From contig NZ_JAUSZH010000001.1 of the NCBI RefSeq assembly GCF_030817355.1, forward strand, positions 3,721,001 to 3,785,000: 64,000 nt of DNA. Reading direction: 5' to 3'. The stretch comes from Streptomyces sp. V1I1 (GTDB lineage Bacteria; Actinomycetota; Actinomycetes; Streptomycetales; Streptomycetaceae). Both the position numbers and the translations under genes were made by a program. Positions 1 to 7,876 of this stretch are shown in pieces; within the stretch, counting starts at the first letter, position 1, and the number at the start of each line of letters is the position of its first letter. Below the pieces are notes generated by a model that saw only the letters and a program-made list of their open reading frames with translations, was not told where the DNA came from and did not search any database.

Positions 1-915
1 ACCTTCAGCTTCGGCCAGGTCAATCTGCTGCTGCTGGCGCTCGTGCTCGCCGACGCCTGGCTGCTGTCCACCGGCCGCGAGCGGTTCGCGGGCCTAGGCA
101 TCGGCCTCGCCGCCGCGATCAAGCTCACCCCCGCCATCTTCATCTGCTACCTGCTGGTGACCCGGCGCTGGCGTGCCGCCGCCACGGCCTCGGGCGTCGC
201 GATCACCGCGACGCTGCTGGCTCTGTGGGCGGCCCCCGACGCGTCCCGCGTCTACTGGACCGAGGCGATGTGGGACACGGACCGAGTCGGTTCGCTCGCG
301 TACGTCTCCAACCAGTCCTGGCAGGGAGTCCTGGCCAGACTCTCGGAACCGGGCGCCCCCAGCCGCCTGGTGTGGGCGGTCGGCGTGATCGTGCTCCTGT
401 GCGTCTGGGCCTGGCGCGCACGCCGCGCGGTCGCCGTGGGCGACGAGATGGCGGGCTTCGCGCTGACCGGTCTCACGGCCTGTCTCATCAGCCCGGTCAC
501 CTGGGTGCACCATCTGGTCTGGCTCTTCCCCGCCCTCGCCGTACTCATCGACGCGGGTCTGCGCCATGGGAAGGAGGACCCTAGGCGACGGCGGCTGCTG
601 AGGTGGGCCGTAGCGATATACGTGGTGCTGTGCAGCAGCGTCGTATGGCTGTGGAGCTGGGACGCCACGGGGGTCGACGGCTTCCTCGGCAGCAATACGT
701 ACGTCTGGATCTCGCTCGGCCTGCTGCTCGCGCTCCCACTGCGGGAAGGCGCGCCCGCGGCGGCCGCCCACCCCCTCCCCCGGCCTGCGGGGTCTGCAAC
801 GATGGGCGCATGCGCGCACGCTACGGAGTACCCCTGGGAATCACGGCAGTCGGCGCGGCCGGCCTCGCCTACGCCGCCGGCTTCGAGGCCCGCTCCTTCC
901 GCCTCCGACGGCTGA
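1..915 (+). CDS. GT87-type membrane glycosyltransferase, 5' truncated
   Basis: The frame is open from base 1, so the true start lies outside the window. The first residues read FGQVNLLLLALVLADAW, which resembles the GxxN-type loop and helix of GT87/DUF2029 polyprenyl-phosphate mannosyltransferases of the PimE type. Several hydrophobic helices follow, and SPVTWVHHLVW in the second half fits the conserved W-H-H region of this family. Likely role: membrane transfer of mannose or arabinose from a lipid-linked donor to an envelope glycan. The last 35 or so codons after the final helix are polar, Pro-rich and overlap the next gene by 106 bp, so the natural stop may have been lost by a frameshift. 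The family is fairly sure; the substrate is unknown. Confidence 0.7.
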   Translation, partial: TFSFGQVNLLLLALVLADAWLLSTGRERFAGLGIGLAAAIKLTPAIFICYLLVTRRWRAAATASGVAITATLLALWAAPDASRVYWTEAMWDTDRVGSLAYVSNQSWQGVLARLSEPGAPSRLVWAVGVIVLLCVWAWRARRAVAVGDEMAGFALTGLTACLISPVTWVHHLVWLFPALAVLIDAGLRHGKEDPRRRRLLRWAVAIYVVLCSSVVWLWSWDATGVDGFLGSNTYVWISLGLLLALPLREGAPAAAAHPLPRPAGSATMGACAHATEYPWESRQSARPASPTPPASRPAPSASDG

Positions 916-1736
916 CGGTTCCGGTGCTGCCGCAGGGGATGCGGCCGCTGCGCGTACTCCAGGTCTCCGACATCCACATGGTGAGCGGCCAGCGAAAGAA
1001 GCGCGCCTGGCTCCAGTCGCTCGCGGGCCTGCGCCCGGACTTCGTGGTCAACACGGGCGACAACCTGTCCGACCCGGAGGCGGTGCCGGAGGTCCTGGAC
1101 GCGCTCGGCCCGCTGCTCGAATACCCCGGCGTGTACGTCTTCGGCTCCAACGACTACTACGGCCCCAAGCTCCGTAACCCCGCCCGCTATCTCTTCGAGA
1201 AGGCCCAGGGCCGGCACGGCCTGAACGGCAACGCCCCGGCCGTCGGCGTGGTCCACAACCCGTGGGAGGGCCTTCGCGACGCCTTCGACGCGGCGGGATG
1301 GGTGGGCCTGAACAACGCCCGTGGCCACCTGAAGCTGGACGGCTACGAACTCGCCTTCACGGGCCTCGACGACCCCCACATCAAGCGCGACCGCTACGAC
1401 CGCGTCGCGGGCGGCCCCGAACCGGGCGCCGACCTGTCACTGGCCGTCGTCCACGCCCCGTATCTGCGCACGCTCGACGCCTTCACGGCGGACGGCTACC
1501 CCCTGATCCTGGCGGGCCACACCCACGGCGGCCAGCTGTGCATTCCCTTCTACGGGGCGCTGGTCACCAACTGCGACCTGGACACGGCCCGCGTGAAGGG
1601 CCTGTCCACCCACCGGTCCGACGGAAACGTCTCGTACCTCCACGTCTCGGCGGGCTGCGGCACGAACCGCTACACCCCGGTGCGGTTCGCGTGCCCGCCG
1701 GAGGCGACGCTGCTGACGCTGACGGCGCGGGACTGA
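810..1736 (+). CDS. Metallophosphoesterase
   Basis: This 308-aa calcineurin-like phosphoesterase shows the metal-binding blocks in order: VSDIHM (DxH), NTGDN (GDxxD-like), FGSNDYY (GN/SND replacing GNH) and GHTHGGQ (GHxH). A hydrophobic stretch at residues 8-23 suggests an N-terminal membrane anchor, so the enzyme probably acts at the membrane. The ATG at 810 is chosen because the anchor and the RxLRVLQVSD lead are continuous from it. It lies inside the end of the preceding glycosyltransferase frame. The substrate cannot be deduced. GSND in place of GNHD is common in actinobacterial members of this family. Confidence 0.85.
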   Translation: MRARYGVPLGITAVGAAGLAYAAGFEARSFRLRRLTVPVLPQGMRPLRVLQVSDIHMVSGQRKKRAWLQSLAGLRPDFVVNTGDNLSDPEAVPEVLDALGPLLEYPGVYVFGSNDYYGPKLRNPARYLFEKAQGRHGLNGNAPAVGVVHNPWEGLRDAFDAAGWVGLNNARGHLKLDGYELAFTGLDDPHIKRDRYDRVAGGPEPGADLSLAVVHAPYLRTLDAFTADGYPLILAGHTHGGQLCIPFYGALVTNCDLDTARVKGLSTHRSDGNVSYLHVSAGCGTNRYTPVRFACPPEATLLTLTARD

Positions 1737-1870
1737 GGGCGGTGCGGGGACTGGGGATGGGGCACTGGAGTGGGCGCCGGATGAGGCCCTGGCGGGGGTG
1801 CGAAAACCGGATTTCGCCTGCGGGCGCGGGTGGGCTAAAGTAATCGATGTCGCCGCGACGCCGGTGACAT

Positions 1871-1944
1871 CGGGGTGTAGCGCAGCTTGGCAGCGCGCTT
1901 CGTTCGGGACGAAGAGGTCGTGGGTTCAAATCCCGCCACCCCGA
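1871..1944 (+). tRNA. tRNA-Pro(CGG)
   Basis: The cloverleaf closes well. The acceptor arm CGGGGTG pairs with CACCCCG, the anticodon stem CTTCG/CGAAG encloses the loop TTCGGGA with anticodon CGG, and the T arm is GTGGG-TTCAAAT-CCCGC. The discriminator is A and CCA is not encoded. The 3' half, from the anticodon loop on, is the attachment site used by the island that follows, since the same sequence recurs at 28127 and 35251. Integration kept the tRNA intact. Confidence 0.95.
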
Positions 1945-1947
1945 CAG
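1903..1947 (+). repeat. attL: 45 bp direct repeat, copy 1 of 3
   Basis: The 45 bp from TTCGGGACGAAG through CACCCCGACAG recurs exactly at 28127-28171 and 35251-35295. Copies 1 and 2 share 48 bp. The similarity resumes after a 1-2 base difference in a GAAACACCAGGTCAGGG tract. This is the usual form of a tRNA-targeted tyrosine recombinase site; the intact tRNA identifies the left end. Confidence 0.93.
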
Positions 1948-1960
1948 CTGAAACACCAGG

Positions 1961-2001
1961 TCAGGGCCACCTTCTGATGTCAGTAGGTGGCCCTGATTTG
2001 T
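1961..2001 (+). terminator. tRNA terminator hairpin next to attL
   Basis: TCAGGGCCACCT (1961-1972) pairs with AGGTGGCCCTGA (1985-1996) and is followed by TTTG. The same design with a longer stem follows the third att copy, and a different stem follows the second, so each att junction brings its own terminator for the tRNA transcript. Confidence 0.75.
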
Positions 2002-2015
2002 TGCGCGGGGCCTTC

Positions 2016-2041
2016 CTGGGAGAAAACTGGGAGAAGATCTT
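2016..2041 (+). repeat. Candidate integrase arm-type site, copy 1
   Basis: CTGGGAGAA occurs twice in tandem here, followed by GATCTT. The same composite block (TGGGAGAAAnCTGGGAGAAGATCTT type) recurs at 25522-25547 and, with C for T, at 28002-28026, just inside att copy 2. Location on both flanks of the element and the doubled 9-mer suggest arm sites for the integrase. The binding role is inference. Confidence 0.55.
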
Positions 2042-2064
2042 GGAATCTGTCTCCCGGGACCGTG

Positions 2065-3524
2065 CTATCGACGCTCGGGCAACCGCGCTCTCAGCAGAGC
2101 GTCGAGCACCGCTACCGGCGACCTCGGACTCATAGCGAGTCGAGCATCCAGTGCTCTCTCCCACTCCACTGTCAGTCCTGACATGAGCGACGCGCGCATC
2201 TCCCGCGTGATGTGGGAGTAGCGGGCCTGGACGGACCCGTCCATGTGCCCCATGCGCTCGTCCATCAGCTTCGGCGGGATGCGCAGCTCCTCCATTCGCG
2301 GCGCGCGCTGGCGCCCCTCCCCCGCGCGGGAACGCCAGGCCAGGGCTCGGCAAGCAACGGAACGGGACGTGCCTCCTGTGGTGCTTTCTTCGGGTACCAG
2401 CCAGACGCGGCCGGCGTGAAGAGCCAGGTAGCGAACCCGTTGCGTCGCCAGTGGGCTGCCTGGTCCACGGCTCCTCCGCCCCGAGTGAAGCCGAGAGCGG
2501 CGATGGCCTCTCGGACGCGTGCCTTGGTGGCTTCCGCCACGGCGTCGGGCCGGTTGATGACGTTGGATACGGTGCCTGTGGAGACACCGGCGCGACGGGC
2601 AACGTCGACCACCTTCGCTCCGGTCTCTCCGGTGCGGGACTGGCCCTGTCCACGAAAGACATACGTCTTGCCGTGACACGGGCAGGGTTCTGACCTAGTG
2701 CGGGCAACGTGCTGAGCCAGAAGAGCAGTCAGCCACGGCGGGACATCGAGCGTGCGATAGCTGTCGTCCTTGGGCGGGCAACGCTCGAACTGGCCCGAGT
2801 CGAGTTCATACAATTGCCACTCCACCCGCAGGGCCGCCGGGCGAACGAATTCGGTTTCCAGACCGACGACTTCGCCCCAGCGCATGCCCGTGTAGCCCTT
2901 GGTGACAACGGCGACGAACTCGTCGTCTCGCCCGGACAGCAGGGAGGCGCGTTCGGCAGTGAGCAGGATTCCGAGGGCGTCTGTGACCACTTTTTCGGGA
3001 GCGCGATCCTTGGAGCGGCCGGCGCGCTTACCTCTGCCACGGCGTTTCGCAGCGGGATTCGCGTCGATCAGTCCTTCGTCCACCGCGTCTTCGAGAACCA
3101 GGTGCAGCGTCCCGCGCCATGTCTTGACGCTGGATGCTGCGTACAGGGCCCTTTCCTTCTTGTCCCACGCATCGACGTCCGTGCGCCGGATCGACGCGAG
3201 CGGGCGGTCCTCGAACTCAGGAAGTAGGTGTTCTTCGAGGTGCCGGCGGTAGTTCTGCATTGTGGACGCGGCCAGGTCCTGAGCTGCGTACCACCGTGAT
3301 GTGTAGTTGCCGAAGGTGACCTGCCCTGCGTCAGGGTCTTTCCATCCACCCGAGCGAACCCTCGCCTCTTCAGCGTCAGCGGCGCGCTTGGCCTCACGCT
3401 TGGTACGGAACCGGATGGTGATTCCGCTGTGATCAGCGATGGTGCCGTACTTGCCGGTTGAGATCTTGTAGCGGCCACGCCAGTACGTGCCGCGGTCTTC
3501 CGCGAACCCCATGGTCCCTCTCAT
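2065..3524 (-). pseudogene. int: Tyrosine integrase with LacI-type HTH insert, frameshifted
   Basis: The reading frame from 3524 (or the ATG at 3512, preceded by AGAGGG) has an AP2-like/SAM-like N-terminal part and the first catalytic Arg in GMRWGEVVGLE. Then comes a LacI-type helix-turn-helix, VDVARRAGVSTGTVSNVINR, an unusual insertion between the two halves of the catalytic domain. After the LAEPWPGVPARGR block the frame runs into a stop at about 2265. The other frame resumes at MEELRIPPKLMDERMGH and reaches ARYSH (the His and Tyr of the active site), ending at 2065. The family's TPHGLRHTHKT-type box between these parts is absent, so about 20-25 residues with HxxR seem deleted. An active recombinase is unlikely. 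Confidence 0.85.
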
Positions 3525-3582
3525 CGCAAGGCGAAGGGTGGGAGTCGTCGAAGGACTCCCACCCATCTGGTCTGTTTCTTCG

Positions 3583-3903
3583 TCAGGCGGCCTTACGAGC
3601 ACGCCGCGGACGTCGCGCCCGAAGCTTCACCACGGCTGTTGCTGTGGAGTCGGAGGTGCGCCGCACACTCGAAGCGGCCGTCTGAGCAGGCGCGTCACGC
3701 TGGCTGGGGCGTTCCTCAAAAATGCGGAAGATCTCTTCCACATGGCCCTTCGTGAAGCGGTAGCCGCTGCCACTGCGGATGAACGGGATGCGGCGGCGGC
3801 GCGCCTGTTCCTTCACCCACCACTCCGAGCAATCAAGGGCTTCGGCAACTTCGGCGGGTGAGTACGTCGGAGGAAGGCTGAGATTCTTCAGTCCCGGGTT
3901 CAT
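3583..3903 (-). CDS. xis: Excisionase-like MerR/HTH protein
   Basis: This 106-aa basic protein has a winged-helix excisionase core: TYSPAEVAEALDCSEWWVKE, then RRRIPFIRSGSGYRF, typical of the helix-turn-helix 17 / Xis family. It would bind att DNA and steer the integrase toward excision. The ATG at 3903 is preceded by AAGGGGAG seven bases upstream, which decides it over the longer frame from 3945. The C-terminal third is Ala/Arg-rich and looks disordered. It lies directly upstream of int in the same direction. Confidence 0.8.
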   Translation of the reverse strand: MNPGLKNLSLPPTYSPAEVAEALDCSEWWVKEQARRRRIPFIRSGSGYRFTKGHVEEIFRIFEERPSQRDAPAQTAASSVRRTSDSTATAVVKLRARRPRRARKAA

Positions 3904-3960
3904 GACTCCCCTTAGTGGAAGTACAGCGACGGGAGGCTGGTCCACCCCCCTTTCTCAGGT

Positions 3961-4131
3961 CCGCTACATCCGCTACGCCGCTACATCGCAGGTCAGCGGC
4001 GTGTTTTGTGTAGCGGACGGGTTGGATGTAGCGGCTACGGCCGTTCGCGGAGTGCGAGGCCGTAGCCGCTACATCGGGGTTTGCCGCTACAGCTTGTGGG
4101 CCTGTGAGCTGGGGTGTAGCGGCTGTAGCGG
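3961..4131. repeat. TGTAGCGG iteron-like cluster with an 18 bp inverted repeat
   Basis: TAGCGG or its complement occurs nine times in 171 bp (starts 3961, 3970, 3978, 4011, 4029, 4066, 4084, 4117, 4126), mostly as TGTAGCGG. Two copies lie in a perfect inverted repeat: GATGTAGCGGCTACGGCC at 4025-4042 and its complement at 4058-4075, with 15 bp between. The cluster spans the xis-DUF3631 gap and the 3' end of the DUF3631 gene. It could be a replication origin, a regulator target, or in part a terminator. Confidence 0.7.
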
Positions 4132-5256
4132 AAGTAGCTGACTCTCAGGGGCGGGTGCGCAGTAGCGCTGCCACGCGTCGGTGAGGTCTTCGCTGTAGTA
4201 GCCCTTGAGGATGCCGCCGGTGGTGCGGATGTTGCGGGAGGCGATGGGCTCGTTGTCAGCGGTCATGTACTCGCCGAGCATCCGCGAGAGACGCCGGTTG
4301 TCGAGTGGCTTGCCGTTCAGGTCGGCCCATGGGGCGTCGTCGAGGGAGTTGAGGCGGTCGAGGATGGCGATGGTGGGCAGTTTGTCGACGCCCACCATGA
4401 CGTGGTCGCGTAGGTCGGTCAGCAGCCGCACGCCGAGGCTGCCTTTGTCGTTGAGCTGGGATGCCTTGACCAGGGTCACGCAGGCTTCGCGGGCTCGCCG
4501 GGGCCAGTCGCCCCCAGCGGCGTCCGCGATGGCGAGCAGCGGTTCCCATACGTCGGCGGGCCGGTCGGTGACGCCCTCGGGCATCTCGGGCCAGGCGCCC
4601 ATGACCCATCCGCGGGCTTGCTCCGCCCAGTCGGCGAGGCGGTCGCGCAGGGCGGTGCCTTCCTTTTCGTGCAGGCGGGCGCGGAAGGGTTCGACTTTCT
4701 CGTTCCGGGCCCGCCGGCGCATGCGGATGATGACCGATCGGGTCAGGATCGTGTCGGGCAGTGAGCCGAGGCCTGCGACGGCGACGGCTGTGTAGGACGG
4801 GAACGGCGTCACGGTCTGGCTGTCGCCGACGCACCGGTAGGTGACGCCCGTGCGACGGTGGCCGGCGTTGAGGAACCCGCGCAGTTCTTCGTTGTCGCCC
4901 GCCTTGGGGCCAAAGACCGTGTCGATCTCGTCGAACAGGATCGTGGGCCGTCCGTCCGGTCCGGACACTGCACGGAAGAGAGCAGCCGCTGAGGCGTTCA
5001 CGGCCACCATGGGGTGCGGGACAAGGGTTTCCACGATCTCCAGCGCACGCGACTTGCCCGACCCCGGTTCGGGGGAGAGGAAGGCGATGCGGGGTGTGGA
5101 GTCGAAGCAGTCGAGCAGGTGGGCGTGTGCGTCCCACAGCGCGACGGCGACGTAGGCGGCTTCGGTGGGGAAGATGTTGAACCGGCGGTGGAAGGCCTCA
5201 ATGTCGTTGAGCAGGGCCGCGCCGTCGATGGACGGCGCGTTCGAGGTGCTGGTCAT
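4087..5256 (-). CDS. DUF3631-type P-loop ATPase, AICE replication
   Basis: This 389-aa protein has a Walker A motif PEPGSGKSR (residues 62-70), a Walker B TILFDEID (105-112), and the C-terminal helical part seen in DUF3631 proteins that accompany phage and plasmid primases. Likely role: helicase or origin-remodelling ATPase working with the Prim-Pol upstream when the excised element replicates. The ATG at 5256 overlaps the stop of the preceding gene as ATGA and has GGGAGG upstream, which favours it over 5295. The last codons run into the TGTAGCGG repeat cluster. The ATPase call is firm; the exact task is inferred from context. Confidence 0.8.
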   Translation of the reverse strand: MTSTSNAPSIDGAALLNDIEAFHRRFNIFPTEAAYVAVALWDAHAHLLDCFDSTPRIAFLSPEPGSGKSRALEIVETLVPHPMVAVNASAAALFRAVSGPDGRPTILFDEIDTVFGPKAGDNEELRGFLNAGHRRTGVTYRCVGDSQTVTPFPSYTAVAVAGLGSLPDTILTRSVIIRMRRRARNEKVEPFRARLHEKEGTALRDRLADWAEQARGWVMGAWPEMPEGVTDRPADVWEPLLAIADAAGGDWPRRAREACVTLVKASQLNDKGSLGVRLLTDLRDHVMVGVDKLPTIAILDRLNSLDDAPWADLNGKPLDNRRLSRMLGEYMTADNEPIASRNIRTTGGILKGYYSEDLTDAWQRYCAPAPESQLLPLQPLHPSSQAHKL

Positions 5257-5609
5257 GCGGCGGTCCTCCCTTCCTGGGGAGTGCGGAGCGGGCATACGTC
5301 GCGGTGGGCGGCGTGGGTTTCAATGAGCCGCAGGACGTCGCTTTTGCCTTTGGCGGAGCGTTCGAAGCCGCACCTGCACCAGGCGTGACCGAGGGCGATC
5401 CGGCACCATGAGGTAGGTGCGGTGACCCTTAGCCACGCGATCGGGTACCGGCCGTCTCCCTGCTGCGTGTCCGGGCGAACAGCAGCAGGGACGCCTTCGG
5501 CGACGTCCTTCGAGACGCCCAACGCCGCCTCGGGGAGAGCCGGTTGGGCGGGGTGCAGACCGTTCGCGCGGGTGTGGCCTTCCAAGGGGGGATGGAGTGG
5601 GGTGTTCAT
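5253..5609 (-). CDS. Small AICE protein with Cys/His pairs
   Basis: This 118-aa protein overlaps both neighbours by four bases (ATGA at each junction), so it is translated as a coupled unit between Prim-Pol and the DUF3631 ATPase. The C-terminal half contains WCRCGF, then HAAHRDVCPLR, a Cys/His spacing that could hold one zinc ion. I know similar proteins between these two genes in other Streptomyces elements but no assigned function. A DNA-binding accessory factor of replication is a reasonable guess only. Confidence 0.7.
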   Translation of the reverse strand: MNTPLHPPLEGHTRANGLHPAQPALPEAALGVSKDVAEGVPAAVRPDTQQGDGRYPIAWLRVTAPTSWCRIALGHAWCRCGFERSAKGKSDVLRLIETHAAHRDVCPLRTPQEGRTAA

Positions 5610-6496
5610 GCCGCATCCCGGGGCCGGGCTTTGCGGATGGAGCCGTCCAGGGCGCTGCGGATCGTGGCGCGGCACTCCGCGGCGGTGAGTCCCTGCGCCT
5701 CCCCCGCCGCTTGGAAGGCCTCCTCCACCACGTGCCTGGGGATGTCGCCCCACGCGACGAAGCGCCCCACCTTGAAGGCGCACCGGTTCAGCGTGATGTT
5801 GCGCTGCTTGTCCGGGGCCGCTGAGACCACGGCGCACTCCGACTCCAGCGCGGCAAGTGCCGCACGGTCGCCGCTGAACGACGGGAGCCTGAGCGGTCCG
5901 ACAGGCCGTGCGGGAGCCGGTTGGAGCAGCCGCAGCAGCCACGCGGGCAGCGGGGCAGCCGTAGATCCGCCTACGGCCTCGTACGGTCCGGCGGGGGTGA
6001 CACTGCCCGCTGCGACGACGTAGCCGCCCCACGCGCGGGTGTCGACCAACGGGGCAATGGTGCCTGCCGTGTTGGCCAGCCGCACGCCCGCCGGCGCGGT
6101 GAAGTACAGGTGTTGGCCACCGCTCGCAGTCCGCACCCGGCAGGTATCGGGGACGGCGTTGCCGGTGCGCTCGCAGAGCGCCTTGAAGGTCGCCACGCCG
6201 TCAGGCGTGTCCGCATTGCTGTAAGGCTTGGGCATGTCGAGATCGACGACCGCCAGCCCGGAAGGGCCGGTGGCAATACCGACGTTGAACGCGCCCCGCG
6301 CCCAGGTGGCGCGGATGCGGTCCGGGTCCGTCGTCGCGCGCTGCTCCCACTTGCGGTGCCCGCCCTCACACGGACCAGTGCGGGGACACGAGGCCTCCCC
6401 GTGGAGGGCAGGGCGCTTGGTGCCCGGACGGAGCGGGAAGACGTGCCAACCACATCCGGCGGCCTCCAGCGCTGCGCTCATCAGGTTCGCGCTCAT
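5606..6496 (-). CDS. Bifunctional primase-polymerase (Prim-Pol), RepPP-type
   Basis: The 296-aa protein is a Prim-Pol domain of the archaeo-eukaryotic primase superfamily. It shows the metal ligands in VVDLDM (Asp85, Asp87) and the SGGQHLYF motif (125-132, His129) that holds the incoming nucleotide. A C-terminal helical tail lies at about 215-296. It would synthesise primers and short DNA at the element's origin. In AICEs this marks the RepPP replication class, as opposed to RepSA and RepAM. The stop overlaps the next ATG. The start at 6496 overlaps the stop of a 27-codon upstream frame. Confidence 0.88.
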   Translation of the reverse strand: MSANLMSAALEAAGCGWHVFPLRPGTKRPALHGEASCPRTGPCEGGHRKWEQRATTDPDRIRATWARGAFNVGIATGPSGLAVVDLDMPKPYSNADTPDGVATFKALCERTGNAVPDTCRVRTASGGQHLYFTAPAGVRLANTAGTIAPLVDTRAWGGYVVAAGSVTPAGPYEAVGGSTAAPLPAWLLRLLQPAPARPVGPLRLPSFSGDRAALAALESECAVVSAAPDKQRNITLNRCAFKVGRFVAWGDIPRHVVEEAFQAAGEAQGLTAAECRATIRSALDGSIRKARPRDAA

Positions 6497-6576
6497 GCGG
6501 CTACCTCCAGGGAGAACAGGTCGAGCATTAACGGCCGCGGGCCGCCTGCTCGCCCGATGTCGGTGGGTTGGTTCAT
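6493..6576 (-). CDS. 27-aa leader-like small protein upstream of Prim-Pol
   Basis: A short frame starts at 6576 with GGAGG eight bases upstream. It encodes MNQPTDIGRAGGPRPLMLDL and seven more residues, and its stop overlaps the Prim-Pol ATG (GCATGAGC). The ribosome site and exact coupling suggest that it is translated and sets the level of Prim-Pol. There is no recognisable domain. Confidence 0.5.
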   Translation of the reverse strand: MNQPTDIGRAGGPRPLMLDLFSLEVAA

Positions 6577-6663
6577 GCTGGAGACCTCCACAGGTCTGTT
6601 GAGGACTGGAGAACCGGGGCGGCCCCGTGTCATTGGCGTGAGAGGGGGCCGCCCCGGGCGTAG

Positions 6664-7263
6664 CTAGGGGTGGTCGTCGGTGGGGAGTTCGGGCAGGCCC
6701 GCGCTCTCAAGGGCCTTGGGGTCGAACCCGGGCAGGGCCGCGCGGGTGATGAGCGCGGTGGCGAGGGCTTCGGCGTAGGCGGCCCCCGATCGAGCCACCT
6801 CGATCTGCGCTCCGGCCTGTAGGGCCGCCACGCGCTCGATGTGCGCGCGTTCCTCGCGCCGCTCGCTGGTGCGCCGCCCGTACGCGACGCTGTCGCGGCG
6901 GTCGGTGCGCCAGTAGCGGGCCGCGAGCCCGTACGCGACGGCGGTTGCCAGTGCCCACAACAGCAGCGGCAGTGACCAGCCGTCCGCGTATCCGGCGACC
7001 CCGGCGAGGGCGAGCCCTCCGGAGGCGGCGAACGCGGTTCCGGCTATGACGCTGTCACCGCGGCGACCGGCCGAGGCGAAAGCGCCGGCCGCTGCGGCCC
7101 CGGTGGCGAGCACCACCATCAACGCGGCGTTGCCGCCGGAGTGTTCAGCCCCGTTCGCGTTCCAGATCCGGCCGAGGATGAGCACGGTCGATGTGGCGAT
7201 GGCCGGGGCCGCTTTCGGCAGGGCGAGGGCGAGCGTGTGGCGGGCGACGATTGGTTCGTTCAT
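6664..7263 (-). CDS. Spread-type membrane protein
   Basis: The protein of 199 aa has four hydrophobic segments (about residues 15-32, 44-62, 72-90 and 95-113), then a long charged, Arg/Glu-rich helical region ending PELPTDDHP. Its position between Prim-Pol and the FtsK-like pump matches the small spd genes that spread plasmid DNA between mycelial compartments in Streptomyces. The ATG at 7263 follows AGGGAG with good spacing. A GTG directly before it is the alternative. Function is by position only. Confidence 0.6.
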   Translation of the reverse strand: MNEPIVARHTLALALPKAAPAIATSTVLILGRIWNANGAEHSGGNAALMVVLATGAAAAGAFASAGRRGDSVIAGTAFAASGGLALAGVAGYADGWSLPLLLWALATAVAYGLAARYWRTDRRDSVAYGRRTSERREERAHIERVAALQAGAQIEVARSGAAYAEALATALITRAALPGFDPKALESAGLPELPTDDHP

Positions 7264-7273
7264 CACGGGCTCC

Positions 7274-7462
7274 CTACAGGTCGCCGATGGCGTTGACGAC
7301 GGCGGTGGTGAGGTCGTTGACGGGCTGGGCCGCGCCGGTGGAGGCGAGGTAGAAGCCGAACATCACGGCGATGAACGCGGCGCCGTAGCCGAGGGTCTTG
7401 GAGCGGAGCAGGAAGAACAGGACCAGTCCGAACAGGGCCACGAGCGAGACGGTGATGGCCAT
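7274..7462 (-). CDS. Small spread-type membrane protein, 62 aa
   Basis: Two predicted helices fill most of this short protein (VSLVALFGLVLFFLLR and YGAAFIAVMFGFYLAS). The ATG at 7462 is preceded by GGAAGGG. It sits between two other small genes of the transfer region, spaced 10 and 21 bp. Such tiny two-helix proteins are typical of AICE spread clusters; no motif gives a closer assignment. Confidence 0.6.
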   Translation of the reverse strand: MAITVSLVALFGLVLFFLLRSKTLGYGAAFIAVMFGFYLASTGAAQPVNDLTTAVVNAIGDL

Positions 7463-7483
7463 CGGGGTTTCCCTTCCGGTGGG

Positions 7484-7735
7484 TTAGCGGGCGCCTTCGC
7501 GGTAGATCCGTGAGGCGCGGTTGTAGATCCAGCGGCCGACGCGTATCCGGCGGCCGGTGGCCTTGCAGCGGCGGCAGCTCTTGCCACGCTTGAGGCGGCC
7601 CTTGCGGTCGGTCTTCATCGCGAAGCCCCAGCCGCGGCACTTGCGGCAGGGTCCGAACGGCGACGCGGCGCACAGGCTGCCGTAACCGAGAGTGATGGCG
7701 AGTAGGCAGGCGATAGTGAGCAGGGCAGGGGTCAT
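7484..7735 (-). CDS. Membrane-anchored zinc-ribbon protein, 83 aa
   Basis: An N-terminal helix (TPALLTIACLLAITLGYG) is followed by CRKCRGWGF and, 18 residues on, CRRCKATGRR. This CxxCxGxG-like pair resembles half of a DnaJ zinc-binding region. The rest is strongly basic. Together with its neighbours it belongs to the spread cluster; a membrane-tethered nucleic acid-binding role is possible. Confidence 0.6.
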   Translation of the reverse strand: MTPALLTIACLLAITLGYGSLCAASPFGPCRKCRGWGFAMKTDRKGRLKRGKSCRRCKATGRRIRVGRWIYNRASRIYREGAR

Positions 7736-7778
7736 GACGGGCCCTCCCAGGCGGTGTTCAGGGATTTCCGCAGGTTGG

Positions 7779-7866
7779 CCGCTATCCGCTAGCGGCCTAA
7801 TCAGGCGGCATGTGAGGTGCTAGCGGGGCCGCTAACGTTAGCGGGGGTTGCTGCTAGCGATAGCGG
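7779..7866. repeat. TAGCGG cluster beside the translocase gene, candidate clt
   Basis: Seven exact TAGCGG/CCGCTA hexamers (starts 7779, 7786, 7790, 7821, 7829, 7839, 7861) plus a TAGCGA fall in 88 bp just past the 3' end of the FtsK/TraB-like gene. That is where the clt transfer locus lies in Streptomyces plasmids, whose TraB C-terminus reads short repeats. The hexamer matches the core of the cluster at 3961-4131. The role is inference. Confidence 0.6.
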
Positions 7867-7876
7867 CCCCGAAGCG

